This document shows, piece after piece, positions 9,508 to 18,370 of a DNA stretch of 64,000 nt (its first letter is position 1; every line of letters starts with the position of its first letter). A model generated the notes under the pieces. The model worked only from the letters and a program-made list of their open reading frames with translations. It was not told where the DNA came from and ran no database searches. The stretch comes from Fulvivirga sp. M361 (lineage in GTDB: Bacteria > Bacteroidota > Bacteroidia > Cytophagales > Cyclobacteriaceae), in contig NZ_VKDC01000043.1 in assembly GCF_007097395.1 (NCBI RefSeq), positions 1-64,000 of the forward strand, read 5' to 3'. Made by a program: the position numbers and the translations under genes.

Positions 9508-10743
9508 ATGAAAAACCTCTGGATCATCTCAATTCTTCTTATCGCATGTAAAACCGAACCAAAAACCGAAGCTGGCACTTTAAACGTTACTGATCCAAAA
9601 TATGAAACTTATGATTATTCCGGGTTTACGAAAGAAGAGATTTACTCCTTTCATCAACACCTTTATAAAGGCGGTAGTTGGTACAAACAAGGGGGTGATC
9701 GTAACAGGTTTTATTTTCTAAACTTCTCCGAAATAGACAAACACTCACTCATACGCAGGTCAGATACACCAAAAATCCTCGAAGAAACACCTAGAAATGA
9801 TGTGAAGAATTTTATTACCGCAGCGGGTTTAGATCCGGGAGAGGGCCAACCATTAAACGAATATATACAGCAAGCAGAAGTTGACGGATTAATTATAATT
9901 CATAAAGGTAAAATCGTCTTTGAAGGCTATCCCAGAATGTTCCCAACTGACTTTCACGTTAATTTCTCAGTTACGAAGATCTACGTTAGTACTTCCATTG
10001 CTATTTTGGAGGATATGGACTTAATCGATACTAAGCTACCCATTGATAACTATCTTGAAGACCTCAAGGGTTCCGGGTGGGAAGGTGTTCCTATCGTCGA
10101 TATCCTTGCCATGAGTTCCGGAATTGCGTCAGATGGCCAATTGGTTAATGCAAGTTTTGAACCCATTAAAGATTTAGCTGCTGCTAAATCTGTCAAGCCT
10201 TCAGGCACACAGTACGAATATATGGGCGCCAATACTGCCATATTAACGTTACTGGTAGAAGAAATTAGTGGTCTTACCTTTAGCAATTTCTTAGAACAGG
10301 AAATATGGAGAAAGATTGGTTCCGAATACAATGGACTGATGAGGAAAGCGGACAATGGGAGGGATGCTACATCTTCTGTAGGCATGTCATCAACACTTCG
10401 GGATCTTGCCCGGTTTGGCCTTGCTTTTACTCCCAGTGGCAGAAAAAAGGCCAATCCAATCATTTCTAATGACCATTTAGCTAAAATTCGAAATGTGAAT
10501 GAGAATCTCAGAGAAAAATCATGGTATTCAGAAGAAATGAAACATGCTGGTTATCAATGGGACGAGATCTATGCAGATGGTGATTTTTACAAAGGGGGGC
10601 ATGCAGGTCAAGGTCTTTATATCTCCACTTCGAGAGATTTAGTGATTGCTTTTTACGGAACATACAATACCGATCTACAAGAACATCAACTCCCGGCCAT
10701 CAGTCGGCAACTTGCCAAATCCGGACTGTTCGACCCTGAATGA
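9508..10743 (+). CDS. Beta-lactamase-fold serine hydrolase lipoprotein (class C family)
   Basis: A 411-aa member of the serine hydrolase/beta-lactamase class C superfamily. It starts with a short lipoprotein signal with lipobox LLIAC (Cys14), so it should be anchored in the outer or inner membrane. The catalytic SxxK motif appears as SVTK in VNFSVTKIYV. The Tyr-x-Asn-like second motif lies around YEYMGAN. A C-terminal GGHAGQG stretch corresponds to the third active-site motif. The family contains D-aminopeptidases, esterases, penicillin-binding proteins and 6-aminohexanoate hydrolases, so the substrate cannot be given. It is probably co-transcribed with the upstream esterase gene. Confidence 0.82.
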   Translation: MKNLWIISILLIACKTEPKTEAGTLNVTDPKYETYDYSGFTKEEIYSFHQHLYKGGSWYKQGGDRNRFYFLNFSEIDKHSLIRRSDTPKILEETPRNDVKNFITAAGLDPGEGQPLNEYIQQAEVDGLIIIHKGKIVFEGYPRMFPTDFHVNFSVTKIYVSTSIAILEDMDLIDTKLPIDNYLEDLKGSGWEGVPIVDILAMSSGIASDGQLVNASFEPIKDLAAAKSVKPSGTQYEYMGANTAILTLLVEEISGLTFSNFLEQEIWRKIGSEYNGLMRKADNGRDATSSVGMSSTLRDLARFGLAFTPSGRKKANPIISNDHLAKIRNVNENLREKSWYSEEMKHAGYQWDEIYADGDFYKGGHAGQGLYISTSRDLVIAFYGTYNTDLQEHQLPAISRQLAKSGLFDPE

Positions 10744-11189
10744 ATTTGCTAGCCGCTTACATGAAATCGATATAGTATTTTTTTGATATTCAAGGGCAGA
10801 CAAGCCGTGGACTGGCATTCTTAATCAATAAGGTGCTCTTTTTGCATTTTCAGATGGTGTAATTGGGGTGAAGAGAATGGCAAATACGTGTGCATGAAAG
10901 GACTATATAGTTATTTATACTTCATAACAAAGTAATCTGCAATAAAAATAAGTTGATTTAAATCACCCTTATTCCTGTTATACTAGTTCTTCTTTCAATT
11001 GACCTGAAGATAATTTAGTGCCGGATTTCAATGAAAGAGTTGCATTAGAGTAATTTTAAGTCACTATTTAGCATTTACATAAAATAACTATGCTCAAAAA
11101 ATGGACTTAAAACTCCTTAATGACAAATCTTAAAACATCGAAAATCATTATGTTTCTAACTAAATGTACTAATAAATTCTATATAGATA
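10744..11189. other. Intergenic region upstream of the carboxyltransferase operon
   Basis: This AT-rich gap of about 450 bp separates the serine hydrolase gene from the carboxyltransferase operon. It should hold the operon promoter. I found no open frame with coding character, no strong hairpin followed by a T-run, and no recognisable repeat. Confidence 0.5.
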
Positions 11190-12746
11190 ATGACCGTATC
11201 TGAAAAAAATGAGCTATTAAAGCAAAAACGAGCACAAATTGAACAGATGGGAGGTGAAGATCGCGTCGCCAAACAGCACACAAAAGGCAAACTTACCGCA
11301 CGCGAAAGGATCAAACTGCTATTCGATGAGGGGACTTTTCGTGAGATTGATATGTTCGTGCAGCATCGTTCCACTTCTTTAGGAATGGAAAAAGTTGACG
11401 TTCCTTCCGACGGTGTTATTATAGGTCATGGCACTATCAATGGCCGTGTTGTTTTTGCGTTTTCTCAAGACTTCACTTCGAGAGGGGGTTCTTTGGGCGA
11501 GATGCATGCTTCTCAGATTTGTAAAATAATGGACATGGCCGTTACAGCCGGTGCACCCATAGTTGGACTCAATGATTCGGGTGGCGCTCGCGTAGAAGAA
11601 GGTGTAGATGCTTTAAAAGGTTACGGTGATGTCTTTATGCGTAATTCCCGTGCCTCCGGCGTGATACCTCAGATTTCTGCTATTATGGGCCCATGTGCAG
11701 GTGGAGCCGTTTATTCTCCCATCATGACGGACTTTGTATTTATGGTAAAAAAACAGTCGCACATGTTTATTACCAGTCCTTATGTGATCAAAACGGTAAC
11801 AGGAGAAGAAACAACATTTGAGGAACTGGGCGGCGCAATGGTCCATAATAGCAAAAGTGGTAACGCACATTTTGCATGTGAAAGCGACGAGGATGCCATT
11901 GAAGCTATACGTGACCTGCTTGATTTTTTACCTAGTAACAATTTGCAAGGAGCTCCAAAACTGGAGATGGAAGATGATCCTACCCGCGTTTGTGAAGAAC
12001 TTGATACGATTATACCCGATGAGGCTAATAGGCCTTACGACATGAAAGATGTGATCAGAGCGGTAATTGACTCTGATGATTTTGTTGAAGTTCATCAACA
12101 TTATGCCATGAATGCAATTGTAGGCTTTGGTCGATTGGATAACCGCTCAGTGGGCATCATTGCCAATCAACCCCTGATACAAGCGGGCTGTCTGGATATT
12201 GATGCTTCTGATAAAATCAGTCGTTTTATCCGTACATGTGATGCCTTCAATATCCCCTTGATCACCTTTGTGGATGTCCCTGGTTTTTTACCTGGTGTGG
12301 ATCAGGAATTGGGCGGTATTATCCGTCACGGAGCTAAGCTGTTGTGGTCATATGCTGAGGCCACTGTTCCGAAGTTTACAGTAATCACACGTAAAGACTA
12401 TGGTGGGGCTTACCTTGCTATGTGTGCCAAGCCTCTGGGAGCTGATCAGGTATTTGCCTGGCCAACTGCTGAAATTGCTGTAATGGGTGCCAAGGGGGCT
12501 GTTGAAGTGATTTCAAGCTATCGCAAAGAAATTGAAGCGGCAGAAAACAAAGAAGCAAAAACTCAGGAGAAAATTGAAGAATACGAAAACACATTCGGTG
12601 TTCCTTATCTGGCAGCAAATCGTGGGTATATTGATGATGTGATTTGCCCATGCGAAACCCGACTAAGGTTGGTAGATGCCCTTAGAGCATTTGAAAATAA
12701 GAGTGAGGTGCTTCCTCCTAAGAAACATGGTAATATTCCACTTTAA
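11190..12746 (+). CDS. Acyl-CoA carboxylase beta / methylmalonyl-CoA carboxyltransferase 12S-type subunit
   Basis: A 518-aa carboxyltransferase of the crotonase fold. It has two halves: an N-terminal half with GGARVEEGVDALKGYGD and MGPCAGGAVYSP (acyl-CoA oxyanion region), and a C-terminal half with IITFVDVPGFLPGV and GGAYLAMCAK. These match PccB/MmdA, which move the carboxyl group between biotin and propionyl-CoA. The size is typical. In Bacteroidota such a protein usually works with a biotin carboxylase and a separate biotin carrier. Here it is followed by a 60-aa protein and a 5S-like/biotinyl fusion, with no biotin carboxylase or sodium-pump beta subunit nearby. That arrangement would fit a methylmalonyl-CoA:pyruvate transcarboxylase as well as a propionyl-CoA carboxylase. 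Confidence 0.92.
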   Translation: MTVSEKNELLKQKRAQIEQMGGEDRVAKQHTKGKLTARERIKLLFDEGTFREIDMFVQHRSTSLGMEKVDVPSDGVIIGHGTINGRVVFAFSQDFTSRGGSLGEMHASQICKIMDMAVTAGAPIVGLNDSGGARVEEGVDALKGYGDVFMRNSRASGVIPQISAIMGPCAGGAVYSPIMTDFVFMVKKQSHMFITSPYVIKTVTGEETTFEELGGAMVHNSKSGNAHFACESDEDAIEAIRDLLDFLPSNNLQGAPKLEMEDDPTRVCEELDTIIPDEANRPYDMKDVIRAVIDSDDFVEVHQHYAMNAIVGFGRLDNRSVGIIANQPLIQAGCLDIDASDKISRFIRTCDAFNIPLITFVDVPGFLPGVDQELGGIIRHGAKLLWSYAEATVPKFTVITRKDYGGAYLAMCAKPLGADQVFAWPTAEIAVMGAKGAVEVISSYRKEIEAAENKEAKTQEKIEEYENTFGVPYLAANRGYIDDVICPCETRLRLVDALRAFENKSEVLPPKKHGNIPL

Positions 12747-12751
12747 AAAGT

Positions 12752-12934
12752 ATGGCTATGAATGTTGATAAGAAAAAAAAGGCCATTATGGTTGCCATTG
12801 CCTATTACCTGGAAAAGGAGAATGCCACAAAAAGCAACATGACGATCAATCAGGCCTGGAGTGAGCACGCCCGTATACGTACAATACAAGATCATGAAAA
12901 TGTTCAGCGGAGAGGTCGCCTTTTACTAAAATGA
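12752..12934 (+). CDS. Small OadG-tail-like protein in the carboxyltransferase operon
   Basis: A 60-aa charged protein, without signal or membrane segment, lying 5 bp downstream of the carboxyltransferase gene and 46 bp upstream of the biotinyl fusion gene. Its helix KKAIMVAIAYYLEKE resembles the cytoplasmic xAAIxAAIxxYL helix of gamma/delta subunits of biotin-dependent decarboxylases, and the later Trp/Arg-rich part recalls their C-terminal W-x-x-x-x-R tail. From position and this weak resemblance I infer an assembly or linker subunit holding the two catalytic subunits together. It lacks the transmembrane anchor of true OadG, consistent with a soluble complex. Confidence 0.65.
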   Translation: MAMNVDKKKKAIMVAIAYYLEKENATKSNMTINQAWSEHARIRTIQDHENVQRRGRLLLK

Positions 12935-12980
12935 TACACTATCTTATATCCTATTAAACTAAAACTTAGAAATCAATAAT

Positions 12981-14894
12981 ATGACTTACGATAAACATGG
13001 GGTTTTGGAAATGGCTGAAGTTAATTACGCCTCGAACCGACCGGCAGCCTCAAACCCGATAAAGATCAACGATGTTAGTTTGCGTGATGGACATCAGTCC
13101 CTTTTTGCGACAAGAGGGCGTACGGAGGATATGATCCCTGTTGCAGAAATGATAGATGAAATAGGCTACAATGCCGTAGAAGTCTGGGGAGGTGCCACTT
13201 TTGATACAATGCACCGTTTCCTGGGAGAAGATCCTTGGGAAAGACTCAGAACGCTTAAGAAATATATGCCCCAAACACCATTTTCAATGCTTTTAAGAGG
13301 GCAGAACATCGTTGGTTACAGAAACTATGCCGATGATGTAGTCAGGGCATTTGTACAGCGTTCTATTGACAATGGAATGGATATATTCCGTGTTTTCGAT
13401 GCGTTGAACGACTTTAGGAACTTTGAGATAGCCGCAGAAGTCATCAAAGAGAATAAAAAGCACCTGCAGGGAGCTGTTTGTTATACACTGACTGAGCAAC
13501 GTCTGGGGGGTGAGGTGTATAACATGGAATACTATCTAAACAAGGTGAAGGAGCTTGTAGAGATTGGTGTTGATTCGATCTGTCTCAAGGACATGGCAGG
13601 TTTGCTCGCACCTTACGACGCCTACAATATAATCCGTGAGATCAAGAAGATCACTGATATACCTTTGAATTTACATACTCATTTTACCTCAGGGATGGGG
13701 GATTTAGCGATCTTCAAGGCCATCGAAGCAGGGGTTGATATTGTGGACACTTGTATTGGTCCTTATGCATACCGTACATCTCACCCGGCAGTGGAACCAA
13801 TTGTAATCTCTTTGCTTGGGACAAACCGTGATTCAGGGATGAGCATCAAGAAAATTACTGCCATCGCTGACGAAATGGAGGTACATATTCCTAAGTATAA
13901 ACACCTGGACAACAATCCAAAATATGCTATTACGGATATCAGCGTAATCCTTCACCAAACTCCCGGAGGAATGCTTTCCAACCTGGTGAACCAGTTGAAA
14001 GCAATGGATTCATTACACAGACTTGAGGAAGTTTTCCAGATGCTTCCTAAAGTAAGAAAAGACCTTGGCAACGTGCCGTTAGTGACGCCTACCAGTCAGA
14101 TTGTTGGCGTTCAAACCGTCAATAATGTGCTGTTTGACAAAGAGGAAGGCGAATATGCCCAAATCACCGAGCAGGTAAAAGACCTTTGCTTCGGAATGTA
14201 CGGAAAAACCACCGACCCGATTAATCCGGAGGTTCAGAAAAAGGCCCTGGAAGGTTATCCAAAAGGTGAGAATCCCACAACAGAGCGTCCGGGCAGCATT
14301 CTTGAGCCTGAACTGGATGAGGCAAAAGAGAAAGCGAGTGGATTGGCCCGGGATATTGATGACGAACTCATTGTGGCACTTTACCCCGTTACAGGTAAAC
14401 GTTTCTTGAGATGGAAATATGGCCAGGAAGATATTCCACTGGAATTTAAACCTCGTACACTTGGCCAAGTGGAAAAAGAAGAACGATTGATCCGTAAGGC
14501 ATTGGCCGGTGAATTAACATCAAACGGTAATGGCAGGTCCAGGCGTGAACTGGAAGTGACCGTGGATGGAGAAAGATTCACCGTCGAAATTAATGATCCG
14601 TACAGCCAGGAATTGGCTAACCGATCACGTCGTTCTCACAGAGCGGTTGCCCAGGAAGTGGAAGAAGGCGGATCTGGTAAATTAATAGCTTCTATTCCGG
14701 CTATGATTGTAGAAATCAAGAAAAAGGTAGGAGACAAAGTGAACGCAGACGAAATAGTTGCCGTCTTTGAAGCAATGAAAATGATGAATAGCATGAAAGC
14801 CGGAATTGATGGTGTTGTAAAGGAAGTTAATTTCTCAGCTGGTGATAACATATCTAAGGGAGATGTCATCATGGTTATTGAACCCGAAGAATAA
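12981..14894 (+). CDS. Biotin-dependent carboxyltransferase: 5S/OadA-like domain fused to biotinyl domain
   Basis: A 637-aa fusion. Residues about 25-300 form the HMGL-like TIM barrel shared by oxaloacetate decarboxylase alpha, pyruvate carboxylase and transcarboxylase 5S: DVSLRDGHQSL, WGGATFDTMHRFL, EDPWERLR, MLLRGQNIVGY, FRVFDALND, the carboxybiotin-binding Lys in LKDMAGLL and metal ligands in LHTHFT. The conserved carboxylase domain PYC_OADA follows (about 320-500). The C-terminal biotinyl domain has the attachment motif EAMKM, with Lys600 as the biotinylated residue. It catalyses carboxyl transfer between pyruvate/oxaloacetate and biotin. ATG codons at 12981 and 13011 are both possible. 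It is the last gene of a three-gene operon, with a terminator 32 bp after the stop. Confidence 0.9.
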   Translation: MTYDKHGVLEMAEVNYASNRPAASNPIKINDVSLRDGHQSLFATRGRTEDMIPVAEMIDEIGYNAVEVWGGATFDTMHRFLGEDPWERLRTLKKYMPQTPFSMLLRGQNIVGYRNYADDVVRAFVQRSIDNGMDIFRVFDALNDFRNFEIAAEVIKENKKHLQGAVCYTLTEQRLGGEVYNMEYYLNKVKELVEIGVDSICLKDMAGLLAPYDAYNIIREIKKITDIPLNLHTHFTSGMGDLAIFKAIEAGVDIVDTCIGPYAYRTSHPAVEPIVISLLGTNRDSGMSIKKITAIADEMEVHIPKYKHLDNNPKYAITDISVILHQTPGGMLSNLVNQLKAMDSLHRLEEVFQMLPKVRKDLGNVPLVTPTSQIVGVQTVNNVLFDKEEGEYAQITEQVKDLCFGMYGKTTDPINPEVQKKALEGYPKGENPTTERPGSILEPELDEAKEKASGLARDIDDELIVALYPVTGKRFLRWKYGQEDIPLEFKPRTLGQVEKEERLIRKALAGELTSNGNGRSRRELEVTVDGERFTVEINDPYSQELANRSRRSHRAVAQEVEEGGSGKLIASIPAMIVEIKKKVGDKVNADEIVAVFEAMKMMNSMKAGIDGVVKEVNFSAGDNISKGDVIMVIEPEE

Positions 14895-14925
14895 GTATTA
14901 ATTTTTTCAGGATTATATCATTTTC

Positions 14926-14957
14926 AAAGGCACAGCTTACCGTTGTGCCTTTTTTTA
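14926..14957 (+). terminator. Rho-independent terminator of the carboxyltransferase operon
   Basis: A perfect stem AAGGCACA (14927-14934) pairs with TGTGCCTT (14944-14951) around a 9-nt loop. It is followed by an uninterrupted T-run to 14957. It lies directly downstream of the biotinyl-fusion gene and faces the convergent EF-hand gene. Confidence 0.85.
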
Positions 14958-14979
14958 TTGGCCAAGCGACTACCCTTTT

Positions 14980-15282
14980 CTAATTTCTACCTCTTTGCGG
15001 TCTCGGAGCATTTTCCATTTCACTGTCCGTAATAAACCCGTCACTGTTTGAGTCTATCCGGGAGAAGTCATTAACCAGACGGCCTTTTACTTCACTCTTT
15101 GATAGTTTTCCGTCCTTGTTGGCATCCATCTGAGATAGAAGTTGTGAAAAATTTGGTGCGCCACCCTGGCCTCCGGAACGCTGTTGGCCACCTGACCCGC
15201 CCTGACTCTGATTATTTTGAGAAGCACATGAAGCAAATAGTACCGATGCTCCGATAATTAAAGTTCTTATTGTTTTTTTCAT
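14980..15282 (-). CDS. EF-hand lipoprotein
   Basis: A 100-aa lipoprotein. The start at 15282 (MKKTIRT) gives a clean lipoprotein signal with lipobox LFASC; an upstream in-frame ATG at 15327 would add 15 residues and spoil it. A Gly/Gln-rich linker follows. Two calcium-binding EF-hand loops come next, DANKDGKLSKSE and DSNSDGFITDSE, both with canonical acidic positions. Its function is unknown; it probably binds calcium outside the cytoplasm. It is the distal gene of a leftward cluster with the SCO, SHD1-like and YHYH genes. Confidence 0.85.
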   Translation of the reverse strand: MKKTIRTLIIGASVLFASCASQNNQSQGGSGGQQRSGGQGGAPNFSQLLSQMDANKDGKLSKSEVKGRLVNDFSRIDSNSDGFITDSEMENAPRPQRGRN

Positions 15283-15351
15283 TACTCTGTTAATTTTCTC
15301 TTTTGACGTATTATGCTGCAAATACACTCGAAATAGATTTGAAATTAGATC

Positions 15352-16023
15352 CTATGACTTCTTCAAGATCTTTATATCAGCGATCAATTGCTGAACTGCC
15401 GTTTTATTTAGCCCGTTGTAAATACCACGTATATGCTGGCTCTGATCGATCAGGATAAAATTTTCTGTGTGAATAAAATCATCAGAATCTTTTTCCAGAC
15501 CGAGATCCTCTTCAACGAAATAGTGATTCCTTCCCAGGTCATAAATAGCTTCACGCTCTCCGGTCAAGAGATACCATTTGCTGTCTATCACGCCTTTAGC
15601 ATCTGCATAACCTCTAAGAATGGCAACACTATCAAACTCAGGAGTAACAGAGTGTGAGAGGAGTAATACACCCTGATCATTTATAAATTCACTCTGAACA
15701 ATGGCCATATTATTGGTCATTTTAGGACAAATACCTAGGCATGTCGTGAAGAAAAAATTTACCACAAATACTTTTCCAGCTACATCCCTTTCGGTTACTG
15801 TCTCGCCTAGTTGATTTTGTAAAGTAAAGGAAGGGATTTGATGAAAATCTGAAGGTACATCTCCATCAGATTCAAACCATTTTGGGGTAAAGGTGGCTTC
15901 TTCATAATAGGGCAAAACATTCACTCTGCTGGTTTGCTTAGGGTTGGAACTACACCCATTCAGAGCGATGAGCATACAGATAATAACAAATAGTCTAATC
16001 ATTGAAAGTAATTTTTTCATCAT
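15352..16023 (-). CDS. SCO1/SenC-family copper/redox lipoprotein
   Basis: A 223-aa thioredoxin-fold protein with lipobox ALNGC. The copper/redox motif Cys-x-x-x-Cys-Pro occurs in TTCLGICPKM. The distal conserved His is in DDFIHTENF, together completing the Cys-Cys-His copper site of Sco proteins. Family members deliver copper to the CuA site of cytochrome c oxidase or act as periplasmic thiol reductases. It lies among small periplasmic proteins and near a metal-sensor-like gene, which supports a role in metal handling. Tandem ATG codons at 16023 and 16020 are both possible starts. Confidence 0.9.
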   Translation of the reverse strand: MMKKLLSMIRLFVIICMLIALNGCSSNPKQTSRVNVLPYYEEATFTPKWFESDGDVPSDFHQIPSFTLQNQLGETVTERDVAGKVFVVNFFFTTCLGICPKMTNNMAIVQSEFINDQGVLLLSHSVTPEFDSVAILRGYADAKGVIDSKWYLLTGEREAIYDLGRNHYFVEEDLGLEKDSDDFIHTENFILIDQSQHIRGIYNGLNKTAVQQLIADIKILKKS

Positions 16024-16073
16024 TTAACGCATAACATAAATCAGCTCTTTTCAACCCGAAGATTCTACCGTTC

Positions 16074-16325
16074 TTAGCTTCGTAATTCATCTATAGTTTT
16101 TCGTTTTTTCTCCAGGCTCTCTGAAAGCTCATAAATGATGATTGTCCCTGAGCTGGTTTCCAGAAACACCTGATCTTCGTGTGATTTTAAAAAGGTAGCT
16201 TCTACTGTTTTGTCATCAATTCTCCACCTGGTCAGGTTTTCTGGTCCATGTCCTCCTTTATGCGCAAATGCGTTGAGGTTAAATAATGTAAAAAGGGCGG
16301 ATAGTAAAAATGAGAATCGTTTCAT
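16074..16325 (-). CDS. Small periplasmic SHD1-like protein
   Basis: An 83-aa exported protein with a signal peptide ending in AFAHK. The mature part, RWRIDDKTVEATFLKSHEDQ followed by VFLETSSGTIIIYELSESL, resembles the SHD1 (SLA1 homology domain 1) pattern of alternating strands, seen as a repeat in planctomycete and other proteins. A His-rich HKGGHGP lies right after the signal peptide and could bind metal. No function is known. It lies between the SCO and YHYH genes in the same orientation. Confidence 0.7.
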   Translation of the reverse strand: MKRFSFLLSALFTLFNLNAFAHKGGHGPENLTRWRIDDKTVEATFLKSHEDQVFLETSSGTIIIYELSESLEKKRKTIDELRS

Positions 16326-16394
16326 AGTTAGAAGAATTTTAACTTCCTTTTTTGGCGAGGATGAAGGTTAAATCCCTCGACGTCTTATTAAATA

Positions 16395-17342
16395 TTAATC
16401 ATGTGGATGACCATGGCCTTCACCTTTAGGTCTGTTCTGTCTGTCTCTACCTTTGGGCGGGTGGTTTCCAGGGGAAGGTTTATGCCTTTTCTCTTCTTCA
16501 AATTCACCTTTCAGGCATCTGCCTACATAGGGAAATTCATCCGTTACAAAATAGGCGTACGAATCATTGAGCATAATTCCGTTACACTCATCCAGGTTTC
16601 CAAGCCCAGGTACATACTCCCAGTCGCTACCAAATGTTCCATCGGGCAGGGTGTCTTCGATCATTATTTCTCTATTCAAGTGTGGGGTTGAATAGTCACA
16701 ATCTGTGCCTTCCCGATTTTCATCAAACAGGCGGTAGCTCGATTTATAAGTACCTTTCGCCGAGTAATAGATAGGAAACCCGTCTACTGCAAAACCAATA
16801 TGGATCGGATCCTGCTCCTTATCGAGCATTTCAATCAGGCTGATGGGTGTACCATGGTAGTGATATGCCCCGGTGGGCTGTACATGTGCATGATTAAAAT
16901 CCAGCCCAAGGTCAATTAAGTCCTGCAAGGCTTCCACCCAATAGTGCTCACCACTCCCACATTGAACTATTACGGCCGTTTGCGGTTCGAATTTGATTCC
17001 GTTAAGCGCTACCCCCGGTTCTCTTACCCACCTGGCCTGACCCTTGTAAACAGGACTTAATGGAAGTTCGTAAGTCCTTCTTTGCTCGGAAATGGTATTG
17101 GGATTACCAGGGTTTGGGAAATTACCCGTTTCGTGATTAGGCAGTGCGTTGGTGACTATTTTGCGAATATTCCCGGTAACTGTCACGATGGTTTTAGTGC
17201 CGTAAGTTTTGTCTATAAGCTCATAGCATCCGAAGTAGCCCTGACCTGTATCTTTCCAATGGTCAGGGCCGGCGGCGCTATAAAAAGCGACCACTAAAAA
17301 AAGAGTGTTTAGCGTCCCTATGGTTAGAAGTATGCTTTTCAT
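16395..17342 (-). CDS. YHYH-domain secreted protein
   Basis: A 315-aa exported protein with an N-terminal hydrophobic signal. It contains the YHYH domain signature GAYHYHGTP with nearby HAHVQPTG and the typical FAVDGFPIYY and GRCLKG segments. The C-terminal 30 residues are rich in His, Lys, Gly and Pro (GEGHGHPHD at the end) and look like a metal-binding tail. The biochemical role of YHYH proteins is not established. In Bacteroidota they often sit beside SCO and EF-hand genes, as here. Confidence 0.88.
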   Translation of the reverse strand: MKSILLTIGTLNTLFLVVAFYSAAGPDHWKDTGQGYFGCYELIDKTYGTKTIVTVTGNIRKIVTNALPNHETGNFPNPGNPNTISEQRRTYELPLSPVYKGQARWVREPGVALNGIKFEPQTAVIVQCGSGEHYWVEALQDLIDLGLDFNHAHVQPTGAYHYHGTPISLIEMLDKEQDPIHIGFAVDGFPIYYSAKGTYKSSYRLFDENREGTDCDYSTPHLNREIMIEDTLPDGTFGSDWEYVPGLGNLDECNGIMLNDSYAYFVTDEFPYVGRCLKGEFEEEKRHKPSPGNHPPKGRDRQNRPKGEGHGHPHD

Positions 17343-17508
17343 TAGTCTAAACCATTTGATTATGTTGATTTAGACGAAGACAGGATATCTATCCTTCGCT
17401 TCCGGCATAAAAACTTTTGAAGCATCCGAAAATTCTTATAGTATAAACTTTAACCGAGCGAGGGATTTTTCTCGATTATGCATCTAAAGAGAAAATCAAA
17501 GAAAAGAC

Positions 17509-17910
17509 ATGATAAAAAAAGGAATGAAAATTTTACTTTCTGTCTCTCTTTTGACCTTATCGCTGGCAACATTTAGCCAGCCCAGGGGAGACAGAAGGCC
17601 TGGTGGCAGCCCTGAAGAGATGGTTGCACGGGAAAAGCAAACTTTGTACACGAAGGTGACCGATTTGAGTGAGGATCAAAAGCTGCTTATCGATGGAATC
17701 TATGATGAGTTCACAGTGACGCTCAAAGAGACAATGGAAGAACTACGGCAAAGCAATGATCGGGAGAGCAGAAGAGAAAAGATGGAGGCGCTAACAGAAG
17801 AGAAAGATGCACTGATAGCAGATGTATTGAATGAAGAACAATACAAAATCTATCAAAGCATGGCTACTTCCCGTAGAGAACGAAGAGGACAGCGCGAGGA
17901 TTCACAGTAA
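17509..17910 (+). CDS. Small exported Spy/LTXXQ-like helical protein
   Basis: A 133-aa protein with a signal peptide ending in TFSQP. The mature chain is helical and charged, with VTDLSEDQKLLIDGI and VLNEEQYKIYQ. These two LSxxQ/LxxEQ-type segments resemble the paired motifs of Spy/CpxP-like periplasmic proteins. Such proteins act as chaperones or metal-responsive sensors. It is divergent from the YHYH gene and convergent with the CnrX-like gene, whose stop lies 8 bp away. Confidence 0.72.
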   Translation: MIKKGMKILLSVSLLTLSLATFSQPRGDRRPGGSPEEMVAREKQTLYTKVTDLSEDQKLLIDGIYDEFTVTLKETMEELRQSNDRESRREKMEALTEEKDALIADVLNEEQYKIYQSMATSRRERRGQREDSQ

Positions 17911-17917
17911 GATGGGA

Positions 17918-18370
17918 TTAGCGGTTTCGAGGCCTGTTTTGGCCCAATAATCTATAGATCATCTCATTGATAATTTCATCATAACGGGCCAGCTGGTCTT
18001 CGGTACAGATGGCCCTAAGTTCTTCAAAATGGGCGTAAGTAGTCTTGAGTTTCTTTTCTTCCAGGGCAAGAATTTGCACAAGAGTTTCTTCTTTGGCATT
18101 TCCCAATGGCTTATTACTTAATTGGCTGAAATACTCTTTGATAACAGCGCGCTGCTCACCTCGGATTTCCCTCATTTGCTGCCCATGCGCCCGGGCCATT
18201 TTGAAGAATAGCGTTTTCTGTTCTTCAGATAGATTCAGTTCCTGGCTTATCCGGTCTTTTGCGTCACGTGGAGCTGCGGGGTGGGGTGGGCGCTTTATGA
18301 TAAGAAATGCGAGAAAAGCATTTACGACTAATAAAACAAAAAAACCGATCGTATATATTTTTTTATCCAT
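17918..18370 (-). CDS. Periplasmic metal/stress sensor, CnrX/ZraP-like
   Basis: A 150-aa protein with one N-terminal membrane anchor (about residues 7-25) and a helical periplasmic domain. ELNLSEEQKTLFFKMARAH and TEDQLARYDEII are the characteristic paired heptad-rich motifs of the heavy-metal-resistance family (CnrX, ZraP, Spy). Its start overlaps the end of the upstream probable anti-sigma gene by 8 bp, and an ECF sigma gene precedes that. By analogy with CnrYXH it probably senses metal or envelope stress and feeds into sigma-factor release; that role is inferred from gene order. Confidence 0.78.
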   Translation of the reverse strand: MDKKIYTIGFFVLLVVNAFLAFLIIKRPPHPAAPRDAKDRISQELNLSEEQKTLFFKMARAHGQQMREIRGEQRAVIKEYFSQLSNKPLGNAKEETLVQILALEEKKLKTTYAHFEELRAICTEDQLARYDEIINEMIYRLLGQNRPRNR

